Assembly: GCA_021404565.1 (NCBI GenBank)
Contig: JAAWWF010000029.1
Location: 124,001 to 188,000 of the forward strand
DNA: 64,000 nucleotides
Direction of reading: 5' to 3'
Source: Roseivirga sp.
GTDB taxonomy: Bacteria > Bacteroidota > Bacteroidia > Cytophagales > Cyclobacteriaceae
Shown piece by piece: positions 27,894 through 37,562 of this stretch. The position numbers and the translations under genes were made by a program. Numbering within the stretch: the stretch's first letter is position 1; every line of letters starts with the position of its first letter. The notes beneath the pieces are model-generated. The model ran no database searches and had not been told where the DNA came from. It was given only the letters and a program-made list of their open reading frames with translations.

Positions 27894-30287
27894 ATGCTTA
27901 AAAGCTACTTCAAATCTACTTTTCGCAAACTTGTCAAAGACAAGCAGTATACTTTCATAAACATCATAGGGCTATCCACGGGATTTGCCCTCTTTCTCAT
28001 TATTGCACTCTACATTCAGCGTGAGCTGGCGGTAGATGCACATCATCAGAATGCCGATAACGTTTATCGTGTCAATACAGAAAGCACCAGTGAGGACGGT
28101 AATACCAACGCTTATGCGCTGAGCTATCACCCCATGGCCACGGCAATGACACAGGAGATACCCGAAGTAGCCAGTGCCACCAGCTTTTTTGCCCCTGCCG
28201 CTCAGCTTTCCTTCAGAGCAGGCGATAACCTCATCTCGGTAGATGAAATTTACTATACAGACCAATCTTTTTTCAATGTCTTTACACTCGACTGGGAGCA
28301 GAAAGGTGAGTTACTGAATGAACCCAACACTGTCGTGATTTCAGATGAACTCGCAGTCAGATATTTTGGTAATCAAAACCCAATGGGACAGAGCCTGGTC
28401 TATGAAAACCAGGGTCTCCGACACAGCCTGACCGTGACTGGTGTATACCGCCAAACAAACTTGCCCAGCCATTTCAGCTATGATATGCTGATCAACCATG
28501 ATGCAGGAGTCAACTTTTGGAAAAGTGGACTAGATGGCAACTGGGGACTGCTCTTTGTCTATACTTACTTCAGAACAGAAGGAACAGTGGCTAAATCTGT
28601 GCTTGATCAAAAAATCAACGGTTTAAGAACTAAATATCAGGAGGGTAGAGATGGACTGAATTACAAGGCGCAAAATCTTAGAGATGTATACTGGGACGAT
28701 GGCAATCAGTACGAGCCGGGTACCAATGGAAATTATGCCTATATCTATGTCTTTGGTGCTTTTGGACTGACCGTACTCATACTCGCACTGGTTAACTTTG
28801 TAAACCTGATGACAGCCCGTTCTATCAGGCGGTCAAAAGAGGTGGCTGTAAGAAAAATCGTAGGTGCCAGCAGAGGTGGTTTAATCATGCAGTTTCTTAC
28901 CGAATCGGTGGTACTCTCTGCACTGGCCATGATGCTGGGCGCGGTGGCCGTGGAAAGGTTGATTGGCCCTATTAACTCCAGCCTCGATTTAGGCCTGAGC
29001 TTCAGCATCTTTAGCAATCACGTCTTATTGACTTTGATTGTTACCATGCCCTTACTTATCGGATTATTCAGTGGTATTTATCCGGCCCTGATGCTTTCTT
29101 CACTGAGTGCCGGTCATCTCATTCAGCAGCGTACCCGATGGAATATCTCCCATGATCAGCTCAGGCAAGGACTTTTGGTGTTTCAGTTTGCCATTTCTGT
29201 ATTGGTGATATCTGGCGTCATGGTCATTGGCCGGCAGATGGACTTTATCAAATCCGAAGGCCTGGGGTTTACCAGTGATCCTGTCATTGTATTACCTCGC
29301 ATCAGCAATGAATCCAATTACCTGATGAGGCAGGAACTGGCCGCAACCCCATCTGTAAAAGGCATTGCATCACTCTCCAGCATTCCGGGTTATCGCAGCC
29401 CCAGGCAGAGAAATGTAAAGGAGGCCGGAACTGAAGGAGAGGGCATCAGAATGAATGGTATTTGGGTATCAGAGCAGTATGCAGATATCCTCGAACTGGA
29501 TTTTGTAGCTGGTAGAAACTTCACTTTGGAAGATCAGGAAAATGCCATGGTATTAAATGAAAAGGCAGTGGCGGATCTTGGCCTCAGCCCTGAAGAGGTT
29601 GTGGGCAGACAATTGGTCATGACAGGCCGCAATGGCTTTGGCGACACACAGTATATCATCATCGGAGTCACTAAGGATTATTACTATCAGTCTTTGTATG
29701 AAAGAGTAGAGCCCCTTTTTCTGATGAATAATAGCAAATCACGCTCTGGCGGAGACGCTTCTATTGTACAGCTTAGTGGAGGTAATATAGAAGAGGGGCT
29801 GACTCAACTCGCAGCTGTCTGGACCGATATTGAGAAAGGTGAGGGTTTTGATTATTATTTTCTGGATGATGCCGTAAATGAGGTATATCAACGAGAAGTC
29901 AAGCTCTCGAATACAGTCAACTATGTTTCAGCCATATCCATTCTTATCTGCTTGCTGGGGCTGTACGGACAAGTATCACTCAATTTACAATCACGAAAGA
30001 AAGAGATTGGTATCAGAAAGGTATTGGGAGCCTCAACCGATACAATTATCCGGTTGTTCGCCAAAAGATACGTCTGGATGATAGGCCTGAGTATCCTGAT
30101 TGGTTTGCCTGTTTCCTATCGCTTGCTGCAACTGTGGCTTGCCAATTTTGAGTACAGTATCAGCTATTCCTTCCCGCTTTACTTTCTGGTGGGTATTTGC
30201 CTGATGATAGCCAGTCTTGTACTGATTGGCATCCAATCACAAATTGCTTCGCGCATGAACCCTGTAGACACTCTGAGAAATGAATAA
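27894..30287 (+). CDS. permease 12: duplicated FtsX/MacB-type ABC permease
   Basis: A 797-aa permease with ELAVDAHHQNADNVYRV after TM1, where the usual Ser-Phe/Tyr-Asp is altered. The first docking loop is SKEVAVRKIVGA near 314, sharing the EVAV form with genes 15 and 16; the second is KKEIGIRKVLGA near 702. TM6-loop reads CLLGLYGQVSLNLQSRK, with a polar Gln in the normally hydrophobic signature. The second periplasmic domain has FVAGRNFTLEDQENAM, LNEKAVADLG and IIGVTKDYYYQSL. It ends MNPVDTLRNE. Its last bases overlap the start of gene 13 by 8 bp. Confidence 0.92.
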   Translation: MLKSYFKSTFRKLVKDKQYTFINIIGLSTGFALFLIIALYIQRELAVDAHHQNADNVYRVNTESTSEDGNTNAYALSYHPMATAMTQEIPEVASATSFFAPAAQLSFRAGDNLISVDEIYYTDQSFFNVFTLDWEQKGELLNEPNTVVISDELAVRYFGNQNPMGQSLVYENQGLRHSLTVTGVYRQTNLPSHFSYDMLINHDAGVNFWKSGLDGNWGLLFVYTYFRTEGTVAKSVLDQKINGLRTKYQEGRDGLNYKAQNLRDVYWDDGNQYEPGTNGNYAYIYVFGAFGLTVLILALVNFVNLMTARSIRRSKEVAVRKIVGASRGGLIMQFLTESVVLSALAMMLGAVAVERLIGPINSSLDLGLSFSIFSNHVLLTLIVTMPLLIGLFSGIYPALMLSSLSAGHLIQQRTRWNISHDQLRQGLLVFQFAISVLVISGVMVIGRQMDFIKSEGLGFTSDPVIVLPRISNESNYLMRQELAATPSVKGIASLSSIPGYRSPRQRNVKEAGTEGEGIRMNGIWVSEQYADILELDFVAGRNFTLEDQENAMVLNEKAVADLGLSPEEVVGRQLVMTGRNGFGDTQYIIIGVTKDYYYQSLYERVEPLFLMNNSKSRSGGDASIVQLSGGNIEEGLTQLAAVWTDIEKGEGFDYYFLDDAVNEVYQREVKLSNTVNYVSAISILICLLGLYGQVSLNLQSRKKEIGIRKVLGASTDTIIRLFAKRYVWMIGLSILIGLPVSYRLLQLWLANFEYSISYSFPLYFLVGICLMIASLVLIGIQSQIASRMNPVDTLRNE

Positions 30288-32730
30288 TCTTCTGATCAAT
30301 AACCTCAAGACGGCTTTCCGAAGCCTTAAGAAGCATCGGCTGTCGGCTGTGATCAACATAGCTGGCCTGGCATTGGGTATGGCAGCCTGCCTGATCATTA
30401 CCTTCTATGTGCAGGAAGAAATGAGCTATGATGCTTTTTACAAAGATTCACAGCGTGTGTTCAGGCTCAATACCTACTGGAAACAAGTAGAAGCAGACGA
30501 GAAGTTTGCCACAACACCGCCACCTCTGGCACCAGCTCTCGCTGGCCTTTCGCCCGATGTGGAGGCTTTTGTGAGACTCAGTAAACGCTCTGATTTTACC
30601 ATGAGACCAGACCACGATTTTGAGCGTCCATACAGAGAAACGAACGCCTGGACGGCCGATAAAGATTTTATTCAGGTATTGGATAACGGGTTACTGGCAG
30701 GTGATCCTGAAACCATGCTGGCCCAACCCAGAAGTGTGGTAATGCCTGTGAAAACGGCTATTCGCTATTTTGGTCAGGAGGCTTTTGACGAAGGTAATAT
30801 TGTTGGAAGACAACTCGGTGGAGGAGGCGATGGGGGTACCAAATGGCTGGTGACAGGAGTTATTGAAGATCAGCCAGAGCAAAGCCACTTTCAGTTTGAT
30901 ATGTTGCTCTCAAAGGAGAACCCAAATGGTCCGGGTGAGCATATCTGGGGTTGGCTGGCCTACTACTCTTACATTAAGCTTAAAGACAACAAACCTGAAA
31001 CACTAGCCCGTGTAGAGCAACAACTTGAATCCATTGTAGCCAACCATGCCGTACAGGATGTCGGTATGACGCTTGAACAGCTTCGTGCATCTGGTATGGA
31101 TATTCAATACCTGTTGCAGCCCATTGAGAGTATCCATTTGAAATCGGCACTTCTTCGTGAGATGGGACCTAATGGTAGCCTTACTTATGTGCGTTCCATG
31201 ATTATCGTGGCACTTTTTATCATCGTGCTGGCCTGCGTGAACTTTGTGAACCTCACCACGGCCAAATCCACCCTCAGAGCTAAAGAAATTGGTGTCAGGA
31301 AAGTGTTGGGTTCTGAGCGTGGTCAATTGATCGCTAAGTTCCTGACCGAATCTCTCGTCATGACCTTCATTGCCTTACTCATTGCACTCGGATTGGTTGA
31401 GTTTTTCACCAATGTGATCAGAACGGGTTTCGACTGGGAGATCAGTACTGCATTTATCCGTGAGCCACTCGTACTACTGATTGTGGTAGCCGTGACCGCG
31501 TTTATCGGCATACTGGCAGGTTTGTATCCCGCGATCTACCTCACAGGCTTTCAGCCAGTGAATGTGCTCAAAGGGAAATCTCCTAAAGGAAAAGGAGAAA
31601 AGGGCATTCGCAATGGACTGGTGATTTCGCAATTCGTTATTTCCATTGGTTTGATCATCGCTACCCTGATCATCAATCAGCAGGTAGATTACATCCGACA
31701 GAAAGACCTGGGTTTTGACAAAGAAAATGTGCTGGTCATTCAGAATGACCGGGAGATTGACGAGAGACGTGAGGAGTTTAAGACTTTCATCAGACCTAAC
31801 AGCCACATCACGGAGGTAGGGTTTAGCACAGGAATCCCCGGCTTGCCACAATACATGCGCAGAGACTTTAGCATGAGTGGGCGTGATGGTAGCATGGGCT
31901 TGAACTGGTTTCAGGCCGATGATTCTTTTCTGAGTACTATGGACGTGACTGTCATAAATGGCAGGGGGTTTAACAAAGAAATAACCTCCGATTCCAGCGG
32001 ACTGCTGCTCAATGAAACAGCTGTAAAGGAATTGGGACTGGAAAACCCGATAGGCACTTATCTGACCATCAACCGTGGAGCCAATGACGACCACCGGGTG
32101 CAGGTAATAGGGGTGGTGGAAGATTTCAATTTGCATTCCTTCGAGCGCAAAATCGGAGCCCTGGCCATAGAATACCTTGACGATTACGATTTCAAAGACT
32201 ATATCACTATTCGCCTCGCACCTGGAAACCCGGAAGAGGCAATTAAGGCTGTAGAGGCCGCCTGGAAAGAATTTGAGCCGAATGTACCCGTGGTGTATAG
32301 CTTTCTTGACAGTGATTTCGATCGTCTTTTTAAGTCAGAGAAGCGCCTGAGTAAAGTCTTCAATGCCTTTACAGGTTTGGCCATCTTTATCGCCTGTCTC
32401 GGATTGTTCGGTCTGGCGGCTTATACCAATGAGCAACGGACTCGTGAAATCAGCATCCGCAAAGTGCTGGGGGCTTCCGTAGGTTCATTGCTGAGCCTCT
32501 TGTATCAGAGTTATTTCAAACTCATCATGATTTCGTTCATCATTGCCGCCATTGTGGCCTATCTCTTCGCTCAGGAGTGGTTGTCGAACTTCGTTTATCG
32601 AACAGAAATCAGCTACAAGCCCTTTGTACTGGCATTGTTGGGCACCATCATCATTGCCGCAGCCACTGTCGTTTATCAATCATTAAAAACAGTATTACGC
32701 AACCCGGTCGATACGTTAAAAAGTGAATAA
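30280..32730 (+). CDS. permease 13: duplicated FtsX/MacB-type ABC permease, longest member
   Basis: At 816 aa this is the longest member. The start ATG at 30280 lies inside the end of gene 12 (ATGAATAA), an 8-bp overlap typical of coupled translation. After TM1 it reads EMSYDAFYKDSQRVFRL. The first periplasmic domain has extra glycine-rich sequence (GGGGDGGTKW), which accounts for part of the added length. Docking loops are AKEIGVRKVLGS near 333 and TREISIRKVLGA near 722. The second periplasmic domain has VINGRGFNKEITSDSSG, LNETAVKELGLENPIG and VIGVVEDFNLHSF. It ends RNPVDTLKSE. Gene 14 starts one base after its stop. Confidence 0.93.
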   Translation: MNNLLINNLKTAFRSLKKHRLSAVINIAGLALGMAACLIITFYVQEEMSYDAFYKDSQRVFRLNTYWKQVEADEKFATTPPPLAPALAGLSPDVEAFVRLSKRSDFTMRPDHDFERPYRETNAWTADKDFIQVLDNGLLAGDPETMLAQPRSVVMPVKTAIRYFGQEAFDEGNIVGRQLGGGGDGGTKWLVTGVIEDQPEQSHFQFDMLLSKENPNGPGEHIWGWLAYYSYIKLKDNKPETLARVEQQLESIVANHAVQDVGMTLEQLRASGMDIQYLLQPIESIHLKSALLREMGPNGSLTYVRSMIIVALFIIVLACVNFVNLTTAKSTLRAKEIGVRKVLGSERGQLIAKFLTESLVMTFIALLIALGLVEFFTNVIRTGFDWEISTAFIREPLVLLIVVAVTAFIGILAGLYPAIYLTGFQPVNVLKGKSPKGKGEKGIRNGLVISQFVISIGLIIATLIINQQVDYIRQKDLGFDKENVLVIQNDREIDERREEFKTFIRPNSHITEVGFSTGIPGLPQYMRRDFSMSGRDGSMGLNWFQADDSFLSTMDVTVINGRGFNKEITSDSSGLLLNETAVKELGLENPIGTYLTINRGANDDHRVQVIGVVEDFNLHSFERKIGALAIEYLDDYDFKDYITIRLAPGNPEEAIKAVEAAWKEFEPNVPVVYSFLDSDFDRLFKSEKRLSKVFNAFTGLAIFIACLGLFGLAAYTNEQRTREISIRKVLGASVGSLLSLLYQSYFKLIMISFIIAAIVAYLFAQEWLSNFVYRTEISYKPFVLALLGTIIIAAATVVYQSLKTVLRNPVDTLKSE

Positions 32731-32731
32731 T

Positions 32732-35110
32732 ATGATCCGACATTTCTTAAAAATCGCTTATCGAAATGGCAGAAAGAAAACTTTGTTTTCCGTTTTGAAT
32801 ATTGCCGGTCTGAGCATCGGCATTGCCTCCTTTCTGGTCATCACGCTGTATGTCTTTCAGGAGACCTCCTACGAAAAGGGGTTTGCCGATCATGAGAGAA
32901 CCTATCGTCTGGAAAAGCATCTCCTCAGCATGGGCAGAGTGGCCTGGAGCGGTTCGAACCTGCAGTTTGTATTGGATGAGGTTCCTGAAATAGAAGCTCA
33001 TGCGAGAATCCAGGTCAGTTATGGTATGGAAATCGTTGAGGACGAAAACTATTATGAGACTGACAAGACCATTTGGACAGACAATAAGTTCTTTGATGTC
33101 TTCGACTATAAAGTAATACTGGGTAATCCTGAAGCTCCACTTACAGGACCCGGATCGGTAGTATTGACCAGGGTAATGGCCGAAAAGGTATTTGGAAGTA
33201 CAGATGTAATTGGTAAGGAGCTGAAGTTGAACAGAAGCAGAGTTTATTTAATCAGCGCAGTCATTGAGAAGCCACTGATTAAATCTCATTTGGACTTCGA
33301 TATGCTCATCCACCGTCAGAATGAAGAGGCATTCTCGCCCGGAGCATGGTATAGTGTAGGAGGATATACCTACGCAAAACTCGCTGAAGGTATGACACAG
33401 GCCTCTCTGGATGAAAAGCTTACAGAAATAGCAAAGGCAAAGATTTTTCCGGTGGTAACGGGACAGGAAGAGGGCTTGAGCTTTGATGATTGGATAAGTC
33501 AGGAAGACCGTATTTCCTATTTTTCACAACCCATCGATGATATTCATCTGGAATCAAAGTTGAATTACGAAATTGATGCCGGTGGAGACAAGCAGGCACT
33601 GCTGACACTCGGGTTAATAGCCCTGTTCATCTTGATTATTGCCAGTATCAATTTTATGAACCTGACCACTGCCAGATCGTCCACCCGTACCAAAGAAATC
33701 GGTATCAGAAAGGTTTTGGGAACCAGAAAGAAGGGCTTGATAATTCAGTTTCTTACCGAAACGATGCTGCTTACTGTTGTGGCCACGGTGATAGGGGCAG
33801 CATTGGCCGAAGGAACGGTTTATCTGATTAACCAGGAGTTTGGAAATGTCTTGGGGATTTCCCTGACTAAATATCCCTCCTTGCTCCTGAATGTTGGTAT
33901 TGGCGTAGTTCTGCTGGGTCTGATTTCCGGGCTTTATCCCGCTTTTTATCTGTCTTCAGCCCGAATCATTCCATTGCTCAAAGGAATGAAGCTTTCCAGG
34001 GTGCTCAACCTGAATTTAGCCAAAGGCCTTAGAAACGGACTGGTGGTGGTGCAGTTCACCCTTTCGACAGGATTAATCATCGCGTCACTTTTTATATATA
34101 ATCAGCTGATTTTCCTGCAGAACAAAGACCTGGGCTTTGATATGGAGCAGTCCATAGTCATCGGCAATGTAGATGATTTGAAGATGAATAAGCTGGCATT
34201 TAAAAACGAAATTCTCAATATCCCCGGAGTGGAAGGAGCCTCTTTCACACAACGCGTACCAGGAGACGACTTTAATGGTACTCATTCTGTGAAGTTGGAT
34301 TTCGATAGGAGTGTGGTCATGTCCACATTTGTTTCAGACCTGGACCTCTTTGAAACCCTGGGACTGGAGCTGGCTGATGGAGACTGGTTCTCTCCTGAGC
34401 TGGTGAAAACAGATTCTAATGTAGTACTGAACGAGGCTGCGGCCTTGGCCATCGGCATCGAAGATCCTGTAGGCAAACTCTTCGGTAACTATTATCGCAT
34501 TGTCGGGGTGGTAAAAGATTTTAATTACGGTTCATACAAAGAGGGAGTAGGTCCTGCCATATTTAGCTATTCGCAAGATAATGGCAACCGCCTGGTGATA
34601 AGACTGGATACAGAACAAGCTCCTATGGAGCAAATCAAAGAGGTATGGAGCAAGTTTACTTCAGAAAGAATAGCGACACACTGGGTACAGCAAAACTTTG
34701 AAAATCTGCTCGAAAAGGAGAATCAAATGGCCAACATTGTAGCCGTTTTCACTACACTGGCCATCCTTATCTCCTGCATTGGACTGTTTGGACTCGCGGC
34801 TTTTACCGCAGATCAGCGCTTGCATGAGTTCGGCATTCGAAAAGTATTGGGAGCTACCGTCAATGATGTTGTGAGGCATTTCAGCTTTGATTTTCTAAGG
34901 CTGATTATGATCGCTTTCCTCATTTCAATCCCTTTGTCTGTCTGGGGTGTCGATGCCTGGCTGCAGGGCTATGCCGATCGCATTTCCTTAAGGGTAGATG
35001 TTTTTATACTTGCGGGTATTCTGGCATTTGCCATTGCCTTCTTTACCATTCTTTTTCAATCAATTAAAACCGGAAGACTCAACCCTGTAGATACCATTAA
35101 GAACGAATAA
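32732..35110 (+). CDS. permease 14: duplicated FtsX/MacB-type ABC permease
   Basis: 792 aa from ATG 32732; a GTG three codons upstream would overlap gene 13 and is less likely. Genes 14-16 form a subgroup. After TM1 they have (F/Y)QE.SYE..F..R/H...YQ/R, then a (G/R)..AW/R...N..(F/H)VL.(E/D)(V/I)P stretch, and in the second half DQR..EFGIRKVLGA. Docking loops here are TKEIGIRKVLGT near 319 and LHEFGIRKVLGA near 698. The second periplasmic domain is compact: LADGDWFSPELVKTDS, IGIEDPVGK and IVGVVKDFNYGSY. It ends LNPVDTIKNE. Gene 15 follows after 11 bp. Confidence 0.92.
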   Translation: MIRHFLKIAYRNGRKKTLFSVLNIAGLSIGIASFLVITLYVFQETSYEKGFADHERTYRLEKHLLSMGRVAWSGSNLQFVLDEVPEIEAHARIQVSYGMEIVEDENYYETDKTIWTDNKFFDVFDYKVILGNPEAPLTGPGSVVLTRVMAEKVFGSTDVIGKELKLNRSRVYLISAVIEKPLIKSHLDFDMLIHRQNEEAFSPGAWYSVGGYTYAKLAEGMTQASLDEKLTEIAKAKIFPVVTGQEEGLSFDDWISQEDRISYFSQPIDDIHLESKLNYEIDAGGDKQALLTLGLIALFILIIASINFMNLTTARSSTRTKEIGIRKVLGTRKKGLIIQFLTETMLLTVVATVIGAALAEGTVYLINQEFGNVLGISLTKYPSLLLNVGIGVVLLGLISGLYPAFYLSSARIIPLLKGMKLSRVLNLNLAKGLRNGLVVVQFTLSTGLIIASLFIYNQLIFLQNKDLGFDMEQSIVIGNVDDLKMNKLAFKNEILNIPGVEGASFTQRVPGDDFNGTHSVKLDFDRSVVMSTFVSDLDLFETLGLELADGDWFSPELVKTDSNVVLNEAAALAIGIEDPVGKLFGNYYRIVGVVKDFNYGSYKEGVGPAIFSYSQDNGNRLVIRLDTEQAPMEQIKEVWSKFTSERIATHWVQQNFENLLEKENQMANIVAVFTTLAILISCIGLFGLAAFTADQRLHEFGIRKVLGATVNDVVRHFSFDFLRLIMIAFLISIPLSVWGVDAWLQGYADRISLRVDVFILAGILAFAIAFFTILFQSIKTGRLNPVDTIKNE

Positions 35111-35121
35111 CGATCAAGATC

Positions 35122-37533
35122 ATGCTTAGAAAAACTTTCATATTCGCTATCCGCAGTTTTAGAAAATCTGCCTTGATGAATTTCGTAAATATTACGAGCC
35201 TCACGCTCGGACTTTCTGTCTTTTTCCTCATTTCTCTGTTTCTGTACCAGGAGACGTCTTACGAAAAGGATTTTTCTCAGAGAGATAACATATATCAGGT
35301 CAGTACACATTTCTATAACAATGGTGATTTGGCATGGACTCCCAATAACTTAAGACATGTGTTGAGCGAAGTTCCTTCCGTAAACATATTCACTGTTTTT
35401 GAACGAAGATCGACAAAGGTTTACCAGGAGAATCAGGTTTTTGAAGGAATGAAAGTACTGTTGTCAGATTCATCATTCTTTCAGGTTTTCGATTATCAAC
35501 TAATATCCGGAGAGCCCACCTCGGTGCTCAACAAGCCTAATACGGTCGTGATTACAGAGAATGCTGCAATCAAAATGTTTGGAAGCACGGATGTTGTAGG
35601 AGCAACAATTTATGTAAATAAAGACCAACCACTCATTATTAACGGTGTAAGCAAGGTTGGACATTTTAAGTCCCAACTGGACTTTGATCTGGTAATCTCT
35701 CAACCTTATTCTTCAGGGATTAATGAAACTGGCTGGGGAAGCGTAGGTTCTTATACCTATGTGTTAGCCCACAACAACATCGAGCTGGATGATTTGAACT
35801 ATCAATTGGAATCCATCAGTGAGCGATATATCTACCCACTTTTTGCAAAAAGCAACAGTAGTATATCTTCATTTGATCAATGGAAAACGGAAGAATCCTA
35901 CCTTGGTTTTTTTGCTGAACCTTTGATGAGTCTGAGGACATCTTCAGAAACATTGAATTTAATGGCGCCTCAACTCAATCGATCTCAATTCAACACCCTG
36001 ATGATAATAAGCCTGGCAGCCTTGCTCATTTCGGTAATCAATTTTATCAATATTTCCACTGCCAAAGCTTCTATTCGCATGGGTGAGGTAGCCGTAAAAA
36101 GAATATTGGGCTCCTCACGAGGCTGGCTTGTGTTACAGTTTATGATGGAGTCTTTCCTGCTCATTTTATTGTCGGCATTGCTCGCACTCGCTTTGGTAGA
36201 AGGAATCGTCAGACTTAACCCGGTTGGCCTGGCAGGCATTGTTGGGTATTCTGTTATTCATTCAGGTGAATGGTTGCTGGCTTTGTCAACATTTTTGATC
36301 CTTTTGACTTTTATATCCGGTATTTATCCTGCCTTATACCTTTCAAGCGGAAAGTTTACCAACTTTCTTCGTCATGGCGCACTGAAAAACGGATTCAGTC
36401 TCTTCAATGCTGTTCTATTCCGAAAGGTCGCCACGGTTGTCCAGTTCGTTCTTTCAATAACACTCATTGCCGGTGTCATTACCATGTTCCAGCAATTGAA
36501 TTATCTCCATGAAAAAGACCTTGGATATGAGACAGAAGGCGTTTTTGTCCTCGATAACACATATAAATTAAAGACATCGACTGAAGCATTCAGAGACGAA
36601 TTGATGAAGCAGAGCTTTGTCGAATCGGCAGCATATGCAGACCATTTTCCTAATCAACCCGATCTTGTAGTATTGGACCTGATTGTTAAATCGGAAGAGG
36701 GGATAGAAACTGCGGTAACGAGTTATCGGGCAGATCCCACCTTTTTTGAAGCCATGAGTATGAAATTCACCATGGGTGAAGCATTTCCAGAATATGTACC
36801 CAGTCCTAAAGGAAAAGAGAATACAGCCACAACTTATCCTGTCGTGATCAATGAGGCCGCGGTGAAAGCATTGCAATTGAAAGAACCTATCGGAAGTATT
36901 ATAGATAATGACAGACGTATTGTTGGGGTGGTTAATGATTTTGTTTTCAGCGGCTTAAGGCAATCAATAGGTCCGGTTATGATCGGACAAAAAAACGTGC
37001 GTCCGTATTATAAATTGGCCGTTAAAATGACTCCGGGCAATTTTGACATTGAACGTATTAATGAAGTATGGTCGGGATTTAGTGATGAAAAACTAAAATG
37101 GTACACATTGAGTAACAACTATGACAGGCTTATTAACGAAGAGAAAAGTACATTCAACTCAGTAGTAATCTTCTCAATTTTCACCATAGCCATATCATGT
37201 CTGGGCTTATTCGGATTAGCCGTTTTCACTATGGATCAACGGGTCAAGGAGTTCGGTATCAGAAAAGTTCTTGGAGCAACAATCAGTGATATAGTACGCC
37301 TGTTTGGCCTGAATTTTCTAAAGCTTATTTTATTGGCCTTTTTGATAGCCATCCCCATTTCTATTTATGGCTTGAATTTATGGTTAACTGACTTCTCTGA
37401 TAGAATATCACTTTCACCCCAGGTATATCTAATCACCGGAGCACTTACACTCCTGATTGTTTTTTCTACCATTGCGATTCAATCCCTCAAAGCCGGCAAA
37501 CTCAATCCTGTAGACACACTACGGAGCGAATAG
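35122..37533 (+). CDS. permease 15: duplicated FtsX/MacB-type ABC permease, AT-rich
   Basis: An 803-aa member of the 14-16 subgroup, starting MLRKTFIFAIRSFRKSALM. The first docking loop departs from the norm, GEVAVKRILGS near 321, and the second is VKEFGIRKVLGA near 708. The second periplasmic domain carries an insert, EYVPSPKGKENTATTYP, before VINEAAVKALQLKEPIG, and ends IVGVVNDFVFSGL. It ends LNPVDTLRSE. Hand counts in three 60-base lines gave 32-37% G+C, against 48-55% in two lines of gene 16. The base composition therefore looks lower than its neighbour's, although the lines were not chosen at random. The frame is intact. Confidence 0.92.
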   Translation: MLRKTFIFAIRSFRKSALMNFVNITSLTLGLSVFFLISLFLYQETSYEKDFSQRDNIYQVSTHFYNNGDLAWTPNNLRHVLSEVPSVNIFTVFERRSTKVYQENQVFEGMKVLLSDSSFFQVFDYQLISGEPTSVLNKPNTVVITENAAIKMFGSTDVVGATIYVNKDQPLIINGVSKVGHFKSQLDFDLVISQPYSSGINETGWGSVGSYTYVLAHNNIELDDLNYQLESISERYIYPLFAKSNSSISSFDQWKTEESYLGFFAEPLMSLRTSSETLNLMAPQLNRSQFNTLMIISLAALLISVINFINISTAKASIRMGEVAVKRILGSSRGWLVLQFMMESFLLILLSALLALALVEGIVRLNPVGLAGIVGYSVIHSGEWLLALSTFLILLTFISGIYPALYLSSGKFTNFLRHGALKNGFSLFNAVLFRKVATVVQFVLSITLIAGVITMFQQLNYLHEKDLGYETEGVFVLDNTYKLKTSTEAFRDELMKQSFVESAAYADHFPNQPDLVVLDLIVKSEEGIETAVTSYRADPTFFEAMSMKFTMGEAFPEYVPSPKGKENTATTYPVVINEAAVKALQLKEPIGSIIDNDRRIVGVVNDFVFSGLRQSIGPVMIGQKNVRPYYKLAVKMTPGNFDIERINEVWSGFSDEKLKWYTLSNNYDRLINEEKSTFNSVVIFSIFTIAISCLGLFGLAVFTMDQRVKEFGIRKVLGATISDIVRLFGLNFLKLILLAFLIAIPISIYGLNLWLTDFSDRISLSPQVYLITGALTLLIVFSTIAIQSLKAGKLNPVDTLRSE

Positions 37534-37562
37534 AAACCCAAAAACCCTGGCCTCCCCCGACC

